This document shows, in pieces, positions 1 through 7,143 of a DNA stretch of 13,586 nt. This DNA is from an uncultured Bacteroidota bacterium (GTDB lineage: Bacteria > Bacteroidota > Bacteroidia > Chitinophagales > Chitinophagaceae), in assembly GCA_946479615.1 (NCBI GenBank), contig CAMLGR010000130.1:1-13586 (forward strand), read 5' to 3'. Both the position numbers and the translations under genes were made by a program. The notes under the pieces are model-generated. The model saw only the letters and a list, made by a program, of their open reading frames with translations, had not been told where the DNA came from and ran no database searches. Numbering within the stretch: position 1 is the first letter of the stretch; the number at the start of each line of letters is the position of its first letter.

Positions 1-231
1 GTGTCGTTCAAAGCACATACGTGCATCGGTTTCACTCATACCGCTGCCATTATCGATCACCTGCAACAGGGCTTTGCCTGCATCTGCAATAACGAGGTTG
101 ATCTCTGTCGCGCCGGCATCAACCGCATTTTCCAGCAATTCCTTTACTGCACTGGCGGGCCGCTGGATCACTTCCCCGGCCGCTATCTGGTTGGCAATAT
201 TATCAGGTAATAGAACGATTTTATCAGGCAT
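1..231 (-). CDS. mutL: DNA mismatch repair protein MutL, N-terminal part (cut by window edge)
   Basis: The reverse strand from the ATG at 231 gives 77 uninterrupted codons running off the left edge. The protein opens [20 protein letters not shown], the conserved MutL N-terminus. It then shows GHKL ATPase motif I ([12 protein letters not shown], residues about 31-42, with the Mg-binding Asn) and motif II (DNGSGM, about 60-65). MutL family proteins couple MutS mismatch recognition to downstream strand incision; the N-terminal domain binds and hydrolyses ATP and dimerises. The C-terminal dimerisation domain, and any endonuclease motif, lie outside the window. No other start fits better, since the ATG sits exactly at the family N-terminus. 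The gene diverges from the GH3 fusion gene across a 235-bp spacer. Confidence 0.97.
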   Translation of the reverse strand, partial: MPDKIVLLPDNIANQIAAGEVIQRPASAVKELLENAVDAGATEINLVIADAGKALLQVIDNGSGMSETDARMCFERH

Positions 232-282
232 CCGGCGCCAAAAATAACGATTTGAAGTGGGAAGTTTCGAATAGTTAGCAGG

Positions 283-405
283 GAGATGGAAATGGAGGAA
301 TGGAGAATGACAAGTCGCTAGTGGATAAAAGGCTTTTGTAATCAGCTTATCAGTTTATAATCATTCTACTCCCACCAGCCACTAGCCATTCCCCATTTCC
401 ATCTC
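283..405. repeat. Imperfect intergenic quasi-palindrome
   Basis: In the spacer between the divergent mutL and GH3 fusion genes, 283-303 (GAGATGGAAATGG then GGAATGG, with one bulged A) is complementary to 386-405. CTAGTGG at 318-324 is complementary to CCACTAG at 379-385. AGAATGA at 304-310 also matches TCATTCT at 361-367, but that pairing would cross the 318-324/379-385 one, so the segments are permuted rather than strictly nested. The sequence is unrelated to the CTATGTG palindromes elsewhere in the window, though the design (long arms, intergenic) is similar. Promoters for both genes must overlap or flank it. The function is unknown. Confidence 0.6.
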
Positions 406-466
406 TCTCCGTTTGTCACAAATGAACTATTTTTAACGACATATTTATTCATCGAACCGATTGTGT

Positions 467-3355
467 ATGAACAGGATCTATAAGAGCTTACTGGTACTGG
501 TTTTTTTATTTCCTATTATTTCTTCCGGGCAATATCATAGCCGGCTTTCGGGCCCGGAATGGACAGATAGCGTTTTTAACAGCCTGACCGAAGATCAGCG
601 TATCGCGCAACTGATGGTGATACGTGCCCACTCCAATCTGGGACCCGATCATATTGCCAAAGTAATAGAGGACATCAAAAAATACGATGTAGGCGCTTTG
701 TGTTTTTTCCAGGGTGGCCCGGTGCGCCAGGCCAATCTTACCAATTATTACCAAAGCATTGCACAAACACCATTGATGATCACCATGGATGGCGAATGGG
801 GCCTGGGCATGCGGCTCGATAGTGTTACCAAATTTCCTTACCAGCTCACATTGGGCGCATCGAATGATACAGCACTTATTTACCGCATGGGAATTGCTGT
901 CGGCGAACAATTTAAAAGATTGGGTGTGCAGGTAAATTATGCACCCGTGGTCGATATCAATAACAATCCGAAAAACCCGGTGATCGGTTACCGCTCGTTC
1001 GGAGAAGATAAAGATAAAGTCGCCAGGTTTGGCGTGGCTTATATGAAAGGAATGCAGGATGCCGGTATCATGGCCTGTGCCAAACACTTTCCCGGTCATG
1101 GTGATGTGGATGTCGATTCGCATTTCGATCTGCCTGTTATCAGCAAAAGCCTCGATCAGCTCGAAGAAACGGAACTCATGCCCTTTAAAGCATTGTTCAA
1201 TGCAGGAGTGGAAAGTGTCATGATCGCGCATCTTTCTGTTCCCGCTATCGATAATGCACCGAATAAGGCGACTTCCATTTCTAAAAAAAGTGTAACAGGA
1301 TTATTGCGCGATGAATTAGGATATAAAGGCCTTACGTTTACCGATGCGCTGGAGATGAAAGGCGTGGCTAAATATTTTCCCAACGGAACGATTTCCGTAC
1401 AGGCACTCATCGCCGGAAATGATATGCTATGCCTGCCGGCAAGCGTACCGGAATCGATCGCGGCTATAAAAAAAGCGATCAAAAGTAAAAAGCTGACCAA
1501 ATCGGCGGTGAATGCCAAAGTAAAAAAAGTATTGCTGGCAAAATATAACCTGGGATTGAATGAAAGCAAACCGGTCAATACGGAAGACCTGCTTATCGAT
1601 ATCAATGCGCAGACCAACCCGATACGGTATGAAACAGCTACGGAAACACTGACCCTGTTGCGGAACGATAATTTTATTTTCCCGCTGCAACCAGTGAATA
1701 AGATTGCCTATGTGGGAATCGGTTCGGAAGAACTGAATAATTTCGGGAAAAGACTACAGGAAGACCTGCATGCCGATACATTTCTTTTTTCTTATAAAAT
1801 GCCAGTCACAGAAGTATCGCGTGTAATAGATAGTATCAGAGCAAAAGGATATCAATCGGTAGTTATAGGTATTCATGATTATAGCCTGCGTCCTGCCAAT
1901 AATTACCAGATCAGTGAAGCAGCAGTCAATCTCGTCAGCCAGTTGCAATCTTTCAATACCGCTACTTTTGTTTTTGGAAATGTATTGGCGATCTCCAATT
2001 TCTGCGATGCCAAAACCCTGGTGGCCTGTTACCAGGATGATGATATCACCCAACATGCCGCAGCAGATATGCTGGAAGGCAAACTGCTTGCAAAGGGAAC
2101 ATTGCCTGTATCGGTATGCGCGTATAAGTTTGGAGACGGAATTATGCAAAAACCGAATCCGGCGAATGTGGTCGTGTCTAATGAAAAATTAATGGCCATT
2201 GATTCGATTGCACTCGATGCCATCAGCCAAAAAGCATTTCCGGGTTGCGTGGTACTGGCCATTCACAAAGGAGAAGTGATTTATCATAAAGCATTTGGTC
2301 ATTACGAGTATGAAGCCGGTTCACCACCAATGGAACTGGAAACTATTTTCGACCTGGCTTCCGTTACCAAAATTTCGGCTACGACTATTTCAGTGATGAA
2401 ATTATACGAGGAAGGAAAACTCGATCTTACCAAAACCCTCGGGGATTACCTGCCCTGGGTAGCAGGGAGCAATAAAGCAAAGCTCACCCTTCATGATATT
2501 TTATTGCACCAGGCCGGGTTGGTTGCCTTTATTCCTTTTTACAGGGAGATAGCGAATGTATCGGGTGAATTGAAACCCGGTGTATTCAGCGATACGTTGA
2601 AACCAGGATTTACGGTGAAAGTAGCAGATAAACTTTTTCTGCGTGATGATTGGGAAGACACCCTGCTGAAACGTATGCTCAGCAGTCCGCTGGGACCGCG
2701 CAACAAATATGTGTATAGCGATAACGATTTTATTTTCCTGGGAAAAATCGTACAACAGGTTAGTGGTATGCCATTGAATGAGTATGTGCAGCGGAACTTT
2801 TATAGTAAGATGGGAATGAGCACAACCGGGTTCAAACCCCTGGAACGATTTTCTCCTGATAGAATTGCTCCTACCGAACGTGATAATTATTTCCGTCACC
2901 AGTTATTGCAGGGATATGTGCATGATGAAGGATCTGCACTCTTTGGCGGCGTAGCAGGACATGCGGGTCTGTTTTCGGATGCGTATGATCTCGCTATGCT
3001 GTACCAGATGCTGTTGAACGGAGGTGAATTGAATGGGCAACGTTTCTTTAAACCGGAGACGATACAATACTTCACTGCATATCATAGCGATATCAGCCGT
3101 CGTGGTTTGGGTTTTGATAAACCTGAAAAAGATAATGCTACCCGCAGCGAACCTTACCCGGCTATAAGTGCTTCTCCCGGAACATTTGGTCATACCGGCT
3201 TTACAGGCACCTGTGTATGGGTTGATCCTGCATCGCAACTGGTATATATCTTTCTTTCCAACCGCGTTTATCCTACCAGCGACAATCCCAGGTTATCAAG
3301 ACTGAATGTCCGCGGCAAAATACAGGAGGTGCTGTATCGGGCGATAAGGGAATGA
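467..3355 (+). CDS. Secreted GH3 beta-N-acetylhexosaminidase-like / class C beta-lactamase-like serine hydrolase fusion
   Basis: This is a 962-aa two-enzyme protein. Residues 1-21 look like a signal peptide (Lys-containing start, hydrophobic core, ending near SSG), so it is probably periplasmic or outer-membrane associated. Residues about 35-365 are a GH3 N-terminal domain of NagZ type: KHFPGHGD at 206-213 followed by D217 and H219 (the Asp-His general acid/base dyad in NagZ enzymes), and the candidate nucleophile D293 in FTDALEMKG. Residues about 370-560 resemble the GH3 C-terminal sandwich. Residues about 570-960 are a beta-lactamase/PBP4*-like domain with SVTK (S632, K635), YSD (Y750) and HTG (909-911). 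This fusion is a recurrent Bacteroidota architecture. A role in peptidoglycan or muropeptide processing is inferred. A TTG six bases upstream could extend the frame by two codons, but the ATG is preferred. It converges on ricT. Confidence 0.93.
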   Translation: MNRIYKSLLVLVFLFPIISSGQYHSRLSGPEWTDSVFNSLTEDQRIAQLMVIRAHSNLGPDHIAKVIEDIKKYDVGALCFFQGGPVRQANLTNYYQSIAQTPLMITMDGEWGLGMRLDSVTKFPYQLTLGASNDTALIYRMGIAVGEQFKRLGVQVNYAPVVDINNNPKNPVIGYRSFGEDKDKVARFGVAYMKGMQDAGIMACAKHFPGHGDVDVDSHFDLPVISKSLDQLEETELMPFKALFNAGVESVMIAHLSVPAIDNAPNKATSISKKSVTGLLRDELGYKGLTFTDALEMKGVAKYFPNGTISVQALIAGNDMLCLPASVPESIAAIKKAIKSKKLTKSAVNAKVKKVLLAKYNLGLNESKPVNTEDLLIDINAQTNPIRYETATETLTLLRNDNFIFPLQPVNKIAYVGIGSEELNNFGKRLQEDLHADTFLFSYKMPVTEVSRVIDSIRAKGYQSVVIGIHDYSLRPANNYQISEAAVNLVSQLQSFNTATFVFGNVLAISNFCDAKTLVACYQDDDITQHAAADMLEGKLLAKGTLPVSVCAYKFGDGIMQKPNPANVVVSNEKLMAIDSIALDAISQKAFPGCVVLAIHKGEVIYHKAFGHYEYEAGSPPMELETIFDLASVTKISATTISVMKLYEEGKLDLTKTLGDYLPWVAGSNKAKLTLHDILLHQAGLVAFIPFYREIANVSGELKPGVFSDTLKPGFTVKVADKLFLRDDWEDTLLKRMLSSPLGPRNKYVYSDNDFIFLGKIVQQVSGMPLNEYVQRNFYSKMGMSTTGFKPLERFSPDRIAPTERDNYFRHQLLQGYVHDEGSALFGGVAGHAGLFSDAYDLAMLYQMLLNGGELNGQRFFKPETIQYFTAYHSDISRRGLGFDKPEKDNATRSEPYPAISASPGTFGHTGFTGTCVWVDPASQLVYIFLSNRVYPTSDNPRLSRLNVRGKIQEVLYRAIRE

Positions 3356-3358
3356 TGC

Positions 3359-3539
3359 TAAGTTTTAGGTGTTAGATGACATCTTCGTATAAAAAAATAT
3401 GTGAAATCTATGTGTCCTATGTGCCTATGTGGTGAAAAGCTGACTGGCGTAATCTTACCACATAGGCACATAGGACACATAGATTTCACATAGAGATACT
3501 AAAAGAATTTACAAGCTCACATCTAACACCTAAAACTTA
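3359..3539. repeat. Outer inverted repeat nested around CTATGTG palindrome copy 1
   Basis: A 20-bp perfect inverted repeat (TAAGTTTTAGGTGTTAGATG at 3359-3378, its reverse complement at 3520-3539) encloses the inner palindrome 3398-3492. The right side is followed by a second partial CACCTAACAT unit at 3541-3550, so the outer arm belongs to a TTAGGTGT-type repeat. The whole structure fills the 194-bp gap between the convergent GH3 fusion and ricT stop codons. It begins 3 nt after the GH3 stop and ends 10 nt before the ricT stop. It could serve as a two-way transcript end, but neither side has a clear U-tract. Confidence 0.85.
3398..3492 (-). repeat. CTATGTG palindrome, copy 1 (short loop)
   Basis: The arms 3398-3433 and 3457-3492 are perfectly complementary over 36 bp. 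The arm consists of four (C)TATGTG heptamers with spacers AAAT, TC and C, ending GTGGT. The loop is 23 nt (3434-3456). It starts GAAAA and ends GGCGTAATCTT, matching the two ends of the 49-nt loops of copies 2 and 3, so it looks like a loop with about 26 nt deleted. The element lies 57 nt past the ricT stop codon. Strand is given relative to the preceding minus-strand gene; all three copies share this orientation. Confidence 0.95.
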
Positions 3540-3549
3540 ACACCTAACA

Positions 3550-4887
3550 TCACTTATTATTCGGTGGTCTCGGATTGCGCGGACGATTCGGATTATTTTG
3601 CTGGCCCTTGTTCTGGCCGCCGCCACCCTGGTTATTATTACCTCTCTGTTGATTTTGTTGTCCTCCCTGGCCTTGCTGCCCCTGCCCACCTTGTCTTCTT
3701 TGCTGATGTTGCTGCGGACGTTGTTGATGACCGCCGCCCTGGTTATTACCACGCTGCTGGTGTTGCTGGTGGCGACGTTTCTTATCCGCTTTCTCCAATG
3801 TACGCAGGCTGATCTGTCCTACCACATCTACAAACTCGGGTTCTACTTCTTTTGGTTTTGAAGTAGTGACATCCACGTATTCCAGTTCGTCAGGAATAAC
3901 TCCCTGCTGATTGAGTGATTTTATTTTTCTCACCCGTTCAATGGTCATCGGGTATTGTTTGGTACTATCAGGTAATGTGTACCACATCAGGTTTCTGAAA
4001 ATATCTTTTTTTACCAGGAAGGCATTGCCTTTGGTAACCTGTATCATATCACAATTATCGGGGAAATGCTGCAAGGCATCGAGGTACGTATCGAGCTCAT
4101 AATTCAGACAGCATTTCAATCTTCCGCACTGGCCGCTGAGTTTGGCTTGGTTGATGGAAAGATTCTGGTAACGTGCCGCTGCTGTATTGACCGATTTGAA
4201 ATCGGTGAGCCAGGTACTGCAACAAAGTTCGCGGCCACAACTTCCGATACCGCCCACTTTGCCGGCTTCCTGCCTGGCGCCGATCTGGCGCATTTCTACT
4301 TTCACTTTGAATTCGGAAGCATATACTTTAATCAGTTCCCTGAAATCAACACGGCCATCGGCGATGTAAAAGAAAGTGGCTTTGCGTCCATCAGCCTGCA
4401 TTTCCACCTGGCTGATCTTCATATCCAGTTTCAATTGGCGGGCAATGGCGCGGCTGCGGATCACCGCTTCCGGTTCACGTGCCTTGTTTTGTTTCATCAG
4501 GTCAAGATCGCGGTCGGTAGCTACCCGTAAAATCTTTTTCATTTCCGGGTTGTCTTCCTTGGCGCCTCTTTTCTTCATCTGCAGGCGCACGATCTCACCG
4601 GTCAGGGATACTTCGCCTACATCAAAGCCACTAACTCCTTCTACAGAGATCAATTCTCCCTTTTCATATTGCTGAAGGGTGGTATTCCTGAAAAAATCTT
4701 TACGTGTGCCTTTATTAAAACTGACTTCTACCACTTTACAGGAGCTGTCAAGGTCGGCAATAGGAAGATTGCGCAACCAGTCATACGTATTCATCCGGTT
4801 ACATCCGCCGGTACTGCACCCGCCATTGCTTTTACATCCGCCTGGTTTTCCTCCGCCGGAAGAAGTTCCGCAACTACTGCATCCCAT
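3550..4887 (-). CDS. ricT: RicT/YaaT (PSP1 domain) protein with Cys-rich head and Gln/Asn/Gly/Arg tail
   Basis: This 445-aa protein belongs to the PSP1/RicT family. In Bacillus, RicT with RicA and RicF binds Fe-S clusters and affects RNase Y-dependent mRNA processing. Residues 1-30 are Cys/Gly/Ser-rich (C3, C6, C18, C24, C29). The PSP1 core spans about 50-290 and contains the hallmark GSCGRELCCSTW (C217, C222, C223) and SGQCGRLKCCLNYE (C254, C259, C260), the probable cluster ligands. Residues 369-445 form a tail made only of K, R, H, Q, G, N and P, with RGG-like pieces and no acidic or hydrophobic residue, presumably disordered. The frame extends upstream to a TTG at 4944, but the ATG at 4887 gives the MGCSSC start seen in relatives. 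holB lies 237 bp upstream. A role in RNA processing here is inferred from the family. Confidence 0.93.
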   Translation of the reverse strand: MGCSSCGTSSGGGKPGGCKSNGGCSTGGCNRMNTYDWLRNLPIADLDSSCKVVEVSFNKGTRKDFFRNTTLQQYEKGELISVEGVSGFDVGEVSLTGEIVRLQMKKRGAKEDNPEMKKILRVATDRDLDLMKQNKAREPEAVIRSRAIARQLKLDMKISQVEMQADGRKATFFYIADGRVDFRELIKVYASEFKVKVEMRQIGARQEAGKVGGIGSCGRELCCSTWLTDFKSVNTAAARYQNLSINQAKLSGQCGRLKCCLNYELDTYLDALQHFPDNCDMIQVTKGNAFLVKKDIFRNLMWYTLPDSTKQYPMTIERVRKIKSLNQQGVIPDELEYVDVTTSKPKEVEPEFVDVVGQISLRTLEKADKKRRHQQHQQRGNNQGGGHQQRPQQHQQRRQGGQGQQGQGGQQNQQRGNNNQGGGGQNKGQQNNPNRPRNPRPPNNK

Positions 4888-5124
4888 TCGATTTGAATTT
4901 AAAGTTGAAATCTTCAGAGAAAGATGGCCGGAATGTTGGCGCAAGCCTGTGGTGTGAGCGTTCGAAAGCTTTCTTGTATATTACCAATGGCAATACAAAT
5001 CGTTGATAATGTATTATATAGAGTAAAATAGACAACCTTGAAAGCCAAAAACACCGGGCTGAACCTCACATTTCCAGTATCTCCTCAATTTTCTTAGAAC
5101 GCAAAATTTCGGAAATTCTGTGTC

Positions 5125-6351
5125 CTATTCAGTCAAAAATACAATTTTGTCCTGAATGATATGGTATAGTTTAATGGTGAGGGCATGAAAAAGGATTTTG
5201 GCGTTGGCATTCCTTTCTATATAATAAGCGGCCTTGTCCAGTTCTTCAATGATAGCTTCCTGCTGTTCGATGCCGGCAATCTTGTTCAATCGGAGGGCAA
5301 AGTCCCTTTCCTTATCCTGTTCCTCCCGCAACTGCCCGGGCAGATCCCCGATGGCCCGCAACCGTACGGCCTGTTCCAGTAAATGATTAAAATACCGTAA
5401 AAACTGTTTTTGCTTTTCCCTTCCGAGCCGGCTGATCTCCTCCACCCATTTTGTCTGGGCAATCGGCCCTGTCTTCATGATGGCATTAAGCCAGTCGCGC
5501 AACAGGCTTTGCCAGTCTTCCTCCGCATGGCGGGATTGCTGCAGGGCCTCACGGTAATTGCCTTCGCTCACACTGGCAATCTGCCGGGCAGTTTTGGCCT
5601 CGGTCTTGTTCCGCGTGATCATGGCTTCCTCAATATCTTTTGTTTCCAACGCCGGTATTTTGACTAACTGGCAACGGCTAAGAATAGTAGGCAGCACCAG
5701 GGATTCATTTTCCGCTACCAATATAAATAATGTATTGGCCGGTGGTTCCTCGATCAGTTTTAAAAGTTTATTTCCTTCGGTGCCCAAATATTCGGGCATC
5801 CACATCAGCAATATCTTGTACTCGCTTTCAAAACTCTTCAGGTTCAGCTTGCGGATAATATCATTACATTCATGAGCCGTGATATTACCCTGTTTATTTT
5901 CTGCACCTATAAATTGCAGCCAGTCATACGCATTTCCATACGGATAACTTTTAATGAATTCCCGCCATTCACTGATATAATCCACACTCAATGGCGGACT
6001 GCCTGCTTTTTTTGTAACAACAGGATAAGAAAAATGTATATCAGGATGGGCCAGTTGCTGTGCTTTGATGCAGGCAGAACAAACACCGCAGGAATCAGAA
6101 GGTGGGTGGTGAGTAGTGAGGGGTGAGGGGGGGGGCTCTCCGAATAAAGAAGGTTCGGCAAGACGGCTGCCTGCCGTCAATGGATTTACTTTTTCACAAA
6201 CGACAAATTGGGCAAAGGCGAGTGCCAGTGGCAACGCACCGCTTCCTTCCCTGCCCAGGAAAACCAATGCATGCGCCAACCGGTTTTCCTGCATCAGCTC
6301 GGGCAATTCTTTTTTTAGCGCCAGCTGACCTATAACATCCTTGAACTGCAT
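5125..6351 (-). CDS. holB: DNA polymerase III delta-prime subunit with in-frame insertion in the zinc module
   Basis: This 408-aa clamp-loader AAA+ subunit begins MQFKDVIGQLALKKEL, the usual HolB/DnaX-type N-terminus. The P-loop region GREGSGALPLA (33-43) lacks the GKT lysine, as expected for delta-prime, which does not hydrolyse ATP. The zinc module has C52, C88, C91 and C94. LLKLIEEPPANTLFILVAE and ILSRCQ are the conserved LLKxLEEPP and sensor 1/SRC motifs; SRC carries the arginine finger that acts on neighbouring subunits. The family spacing between the first two zinc Cys is about 8 residues; here it is 35, because about 27 residues of Pro/Thr/His-rich sequence sit between them (DNA about 6097-6189). 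The frame is intact, so the gene is probably functional. The ATG at 6351 is at the family start. CTATGTG palindrome copy 2 lies 44 bp upstream. Confidence 0.95.
   Translation of the reverse strand: MQFKDVIGQLALKKELPELMQENRLAHALVFLGREGSGALPLALAFAQFVVCEKVNPLTAGSRLAEPSLFGEPPPSPLTTHHPPSDSCGVCSACIKAQQLAHPDIHFSYPVVTKKAGSPPLSVDYISEWREFIKSYPYGNAYDWLQFIGAENKQGNITAHECNDIIRKLNLKSFESEYKILLMWMPEYLGTEGNKLLKLIEEPPANTLFILVAENESLVLPTILSRCQLVKIPALETKDIEEAMITRNKTEAKTARQIASVSEGNYREALQQSRHAEEDWQSLLRDWLNAIMKTGPIAQTKWVEEISRLGREKQKQFLRYFNHLLEQAVRLRAIGDLPGQLREEQDKERDFALRLNKIAGIEQQEAIIEELDKAAYYIERNANAKILFHALTIKLYHIIQDKIVFLTE
6097..6189. repeat. Repeat-like in-frame insertion inside holB
   Basis: This segment encodes the extra residues 55-85 of HolB. 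On the plus strand it has a GT-rich tract (GGTGGGTGGTGAGTAGTGAG), a run of nine G (6127-6135), and two adjacent inverted repeats: CCGAA 6140-6144 with TTCGG 6154-6158, and GACGGC 6162-6167 with GCCGTC 6173-6178. This structured, biased composition resembles intergenic repeats more than coding DNA. Boundaries are estimated from where the normal HolB sequence stops (CEK) and resumes (DSCGVC). That it arrived by repeat insertion is inference. Confidence 0.65.
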
Positions 6352-6395
6352 AGCGGCGAAAATAAACTATCTGGTATAAACCGTGGCATTGTATT

Positions 6396-6524
6396 CTATG
6401 TGTGTATTCCTATATGTCCTATGTGCCTATGTGGTGAAAACTACGCCAGGCAGCTATAGCACTATAACAGTATTTCGTAATCTTACCATATAGGCACATA
6501 GGACATATAGGAATACACACATAG
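6396..6524 (-). repeat. CTATGTG palindrome, copy 2
   Basis: The arms 6396-6435 and 6485-6524 are complementary at 39 of 40 positions. The arm has four heptamers, CTATGTG, CTATATG, CTATGTG and CTATGTG, with spacers TGTATTC, TC and C, ending GTGGT. The 49-nt loop (6436-6484) contains TACGCCA, an apical TATAG-CA-CTATA hairpin (6455-6466) centred on the symmetry axis, and CGTAATCTT. The element sits 16 nt past the peroxidase stop codon and 44 nt upstream of the holB ATG, so holB's promoter or leader must adjoin or include it. Confidence 0.95.
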
Positions 6525-6540
6525 ATGCTATCAGTGAAAA

Positions 6541-7065
6541 TTAGTTCAGGTATTTGGTGATCTCGGGATTATCGGGTGTTACTCTTACTTTATTATGAAT
6601 AACAGTGATCAGTTCACCTTTTTCATCAATTAAGAATTTAGTGAAATTCCATTTTACAGGATCTGTAAAACCTTTTTTGGCTGCTTCATCCACGAGGTAT
6701 TTGAAGATAGGAGCGATATCATCGCCTTTCACAGATACTTTATCTGCCATAGGAAAAGTCACCCCATAATTCTTTTTGCAAAATTCACCGATCTCTTCAT
6801 TGGTGCCCGGTTCCTGTGAACCGAAATTATTTGCCGGGAAACCGATGATCACCAACTTGTCTTTATACTTTTCATATAATTTTTCGAGATCATCGTATTG
6901 TGGTGTATTACCACATTTCGAAGCTGTATTGACGATCAGGATTTTTTTGCCTTTGTAATCGGAGAGATTGATTTCTTTTCCATATAAACCAGGAACCTTG
7001 AAATCATAGATCGTAGTGCCTGCAATGGCAACCACAACTATCAGGGATAAAAGAAGTGCTTTCAT
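6541..7065 (-). CDS. Exported glutathione peroxidase-family (CysGPx) peroxidase
   Basis: This 174-aa protein has a thioredoxin-fold GPx domain. Peroxidatic C51 lies in NTASKCGNTPQY, Q84 in FPANNFGSQEPGTNEEI, and W139 with N140 in VKWNFTKFLID, giving the full catalytic Cys-Gln-Trp-Asn set. The active residue is Cys, not selenocysteine, so by family knowledge it probably reduces peroxides with thioredoxin-like donors. C96 in EEIGEFCKKNYGV is the only other cysteine and a candidate resolving residue. Residues 1-17 are hydrophobic after MK, a signal peptide or membrane anchor, placing the enzyme outside the cytoplasm. The start is the ATG at 7065. Upstream, the beta-helix lipoprotein gene ends 78 bp away on the same strand. 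Confidence 0.93.
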   Translation of the reverse strand: MKALLLSLIVVVAIAGTTIYDFKVPGLYGKEINLSDYKGKKILIVNTASKCGNTPQYDDLEKLYEKYKDKLVIIGFPANNFGSQEPGTNEEIGEFCKKNYGVTFPMADKVSVKGDDIAPIFKYLVDEAAKKGFTDPVKWNFTKFLIDEKGELITVIHNKVRVTPDNPEITKYLN

Positions 7066-7143
7066 ATTTTTAATGATTAAATGTGTTTAAAAATTAGACG
7101 TTAAAGGTAAGGAAACCCGGCACCCCCTTTTGTAGAAAACAGG

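Noticed and set aside
1..210. 69-codon plus-strand frame at the left edge
   Set aside because: It is the shadow of mutL, whose minus-strand translation is unmistakable.
506..1231. 241-codon open frame on the minus strand inside the GH3 fusion gene
   Set aside because: It lies wholly antisense to the catalytic GH3 domain. The product is rich in His, Cys and Ile/Phe with no recognisable motif, typical of a shadow frame.
3598..3861. Hydrophobic Leu/Ala-rich plus-strand frame that looks like membrane segments
   Set aside because: It is the complement of the Gln/Gly/Asn codons of the RicT tail; Leu and Ala arise mechanically from the complementary codons.
4066..4530. 154-codon plus-strand frame inside ricT
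   Set aside because: It is antisense to the conserved PSP1 core, and its Phe/Ala/His-biased product has no family resemblance.
6123..6335. Plus-strand frames across the holB insertion
   Set aside because: They are antisense to the intact HolB frame; the GT/G-rich repeat simply keeps several frames open.
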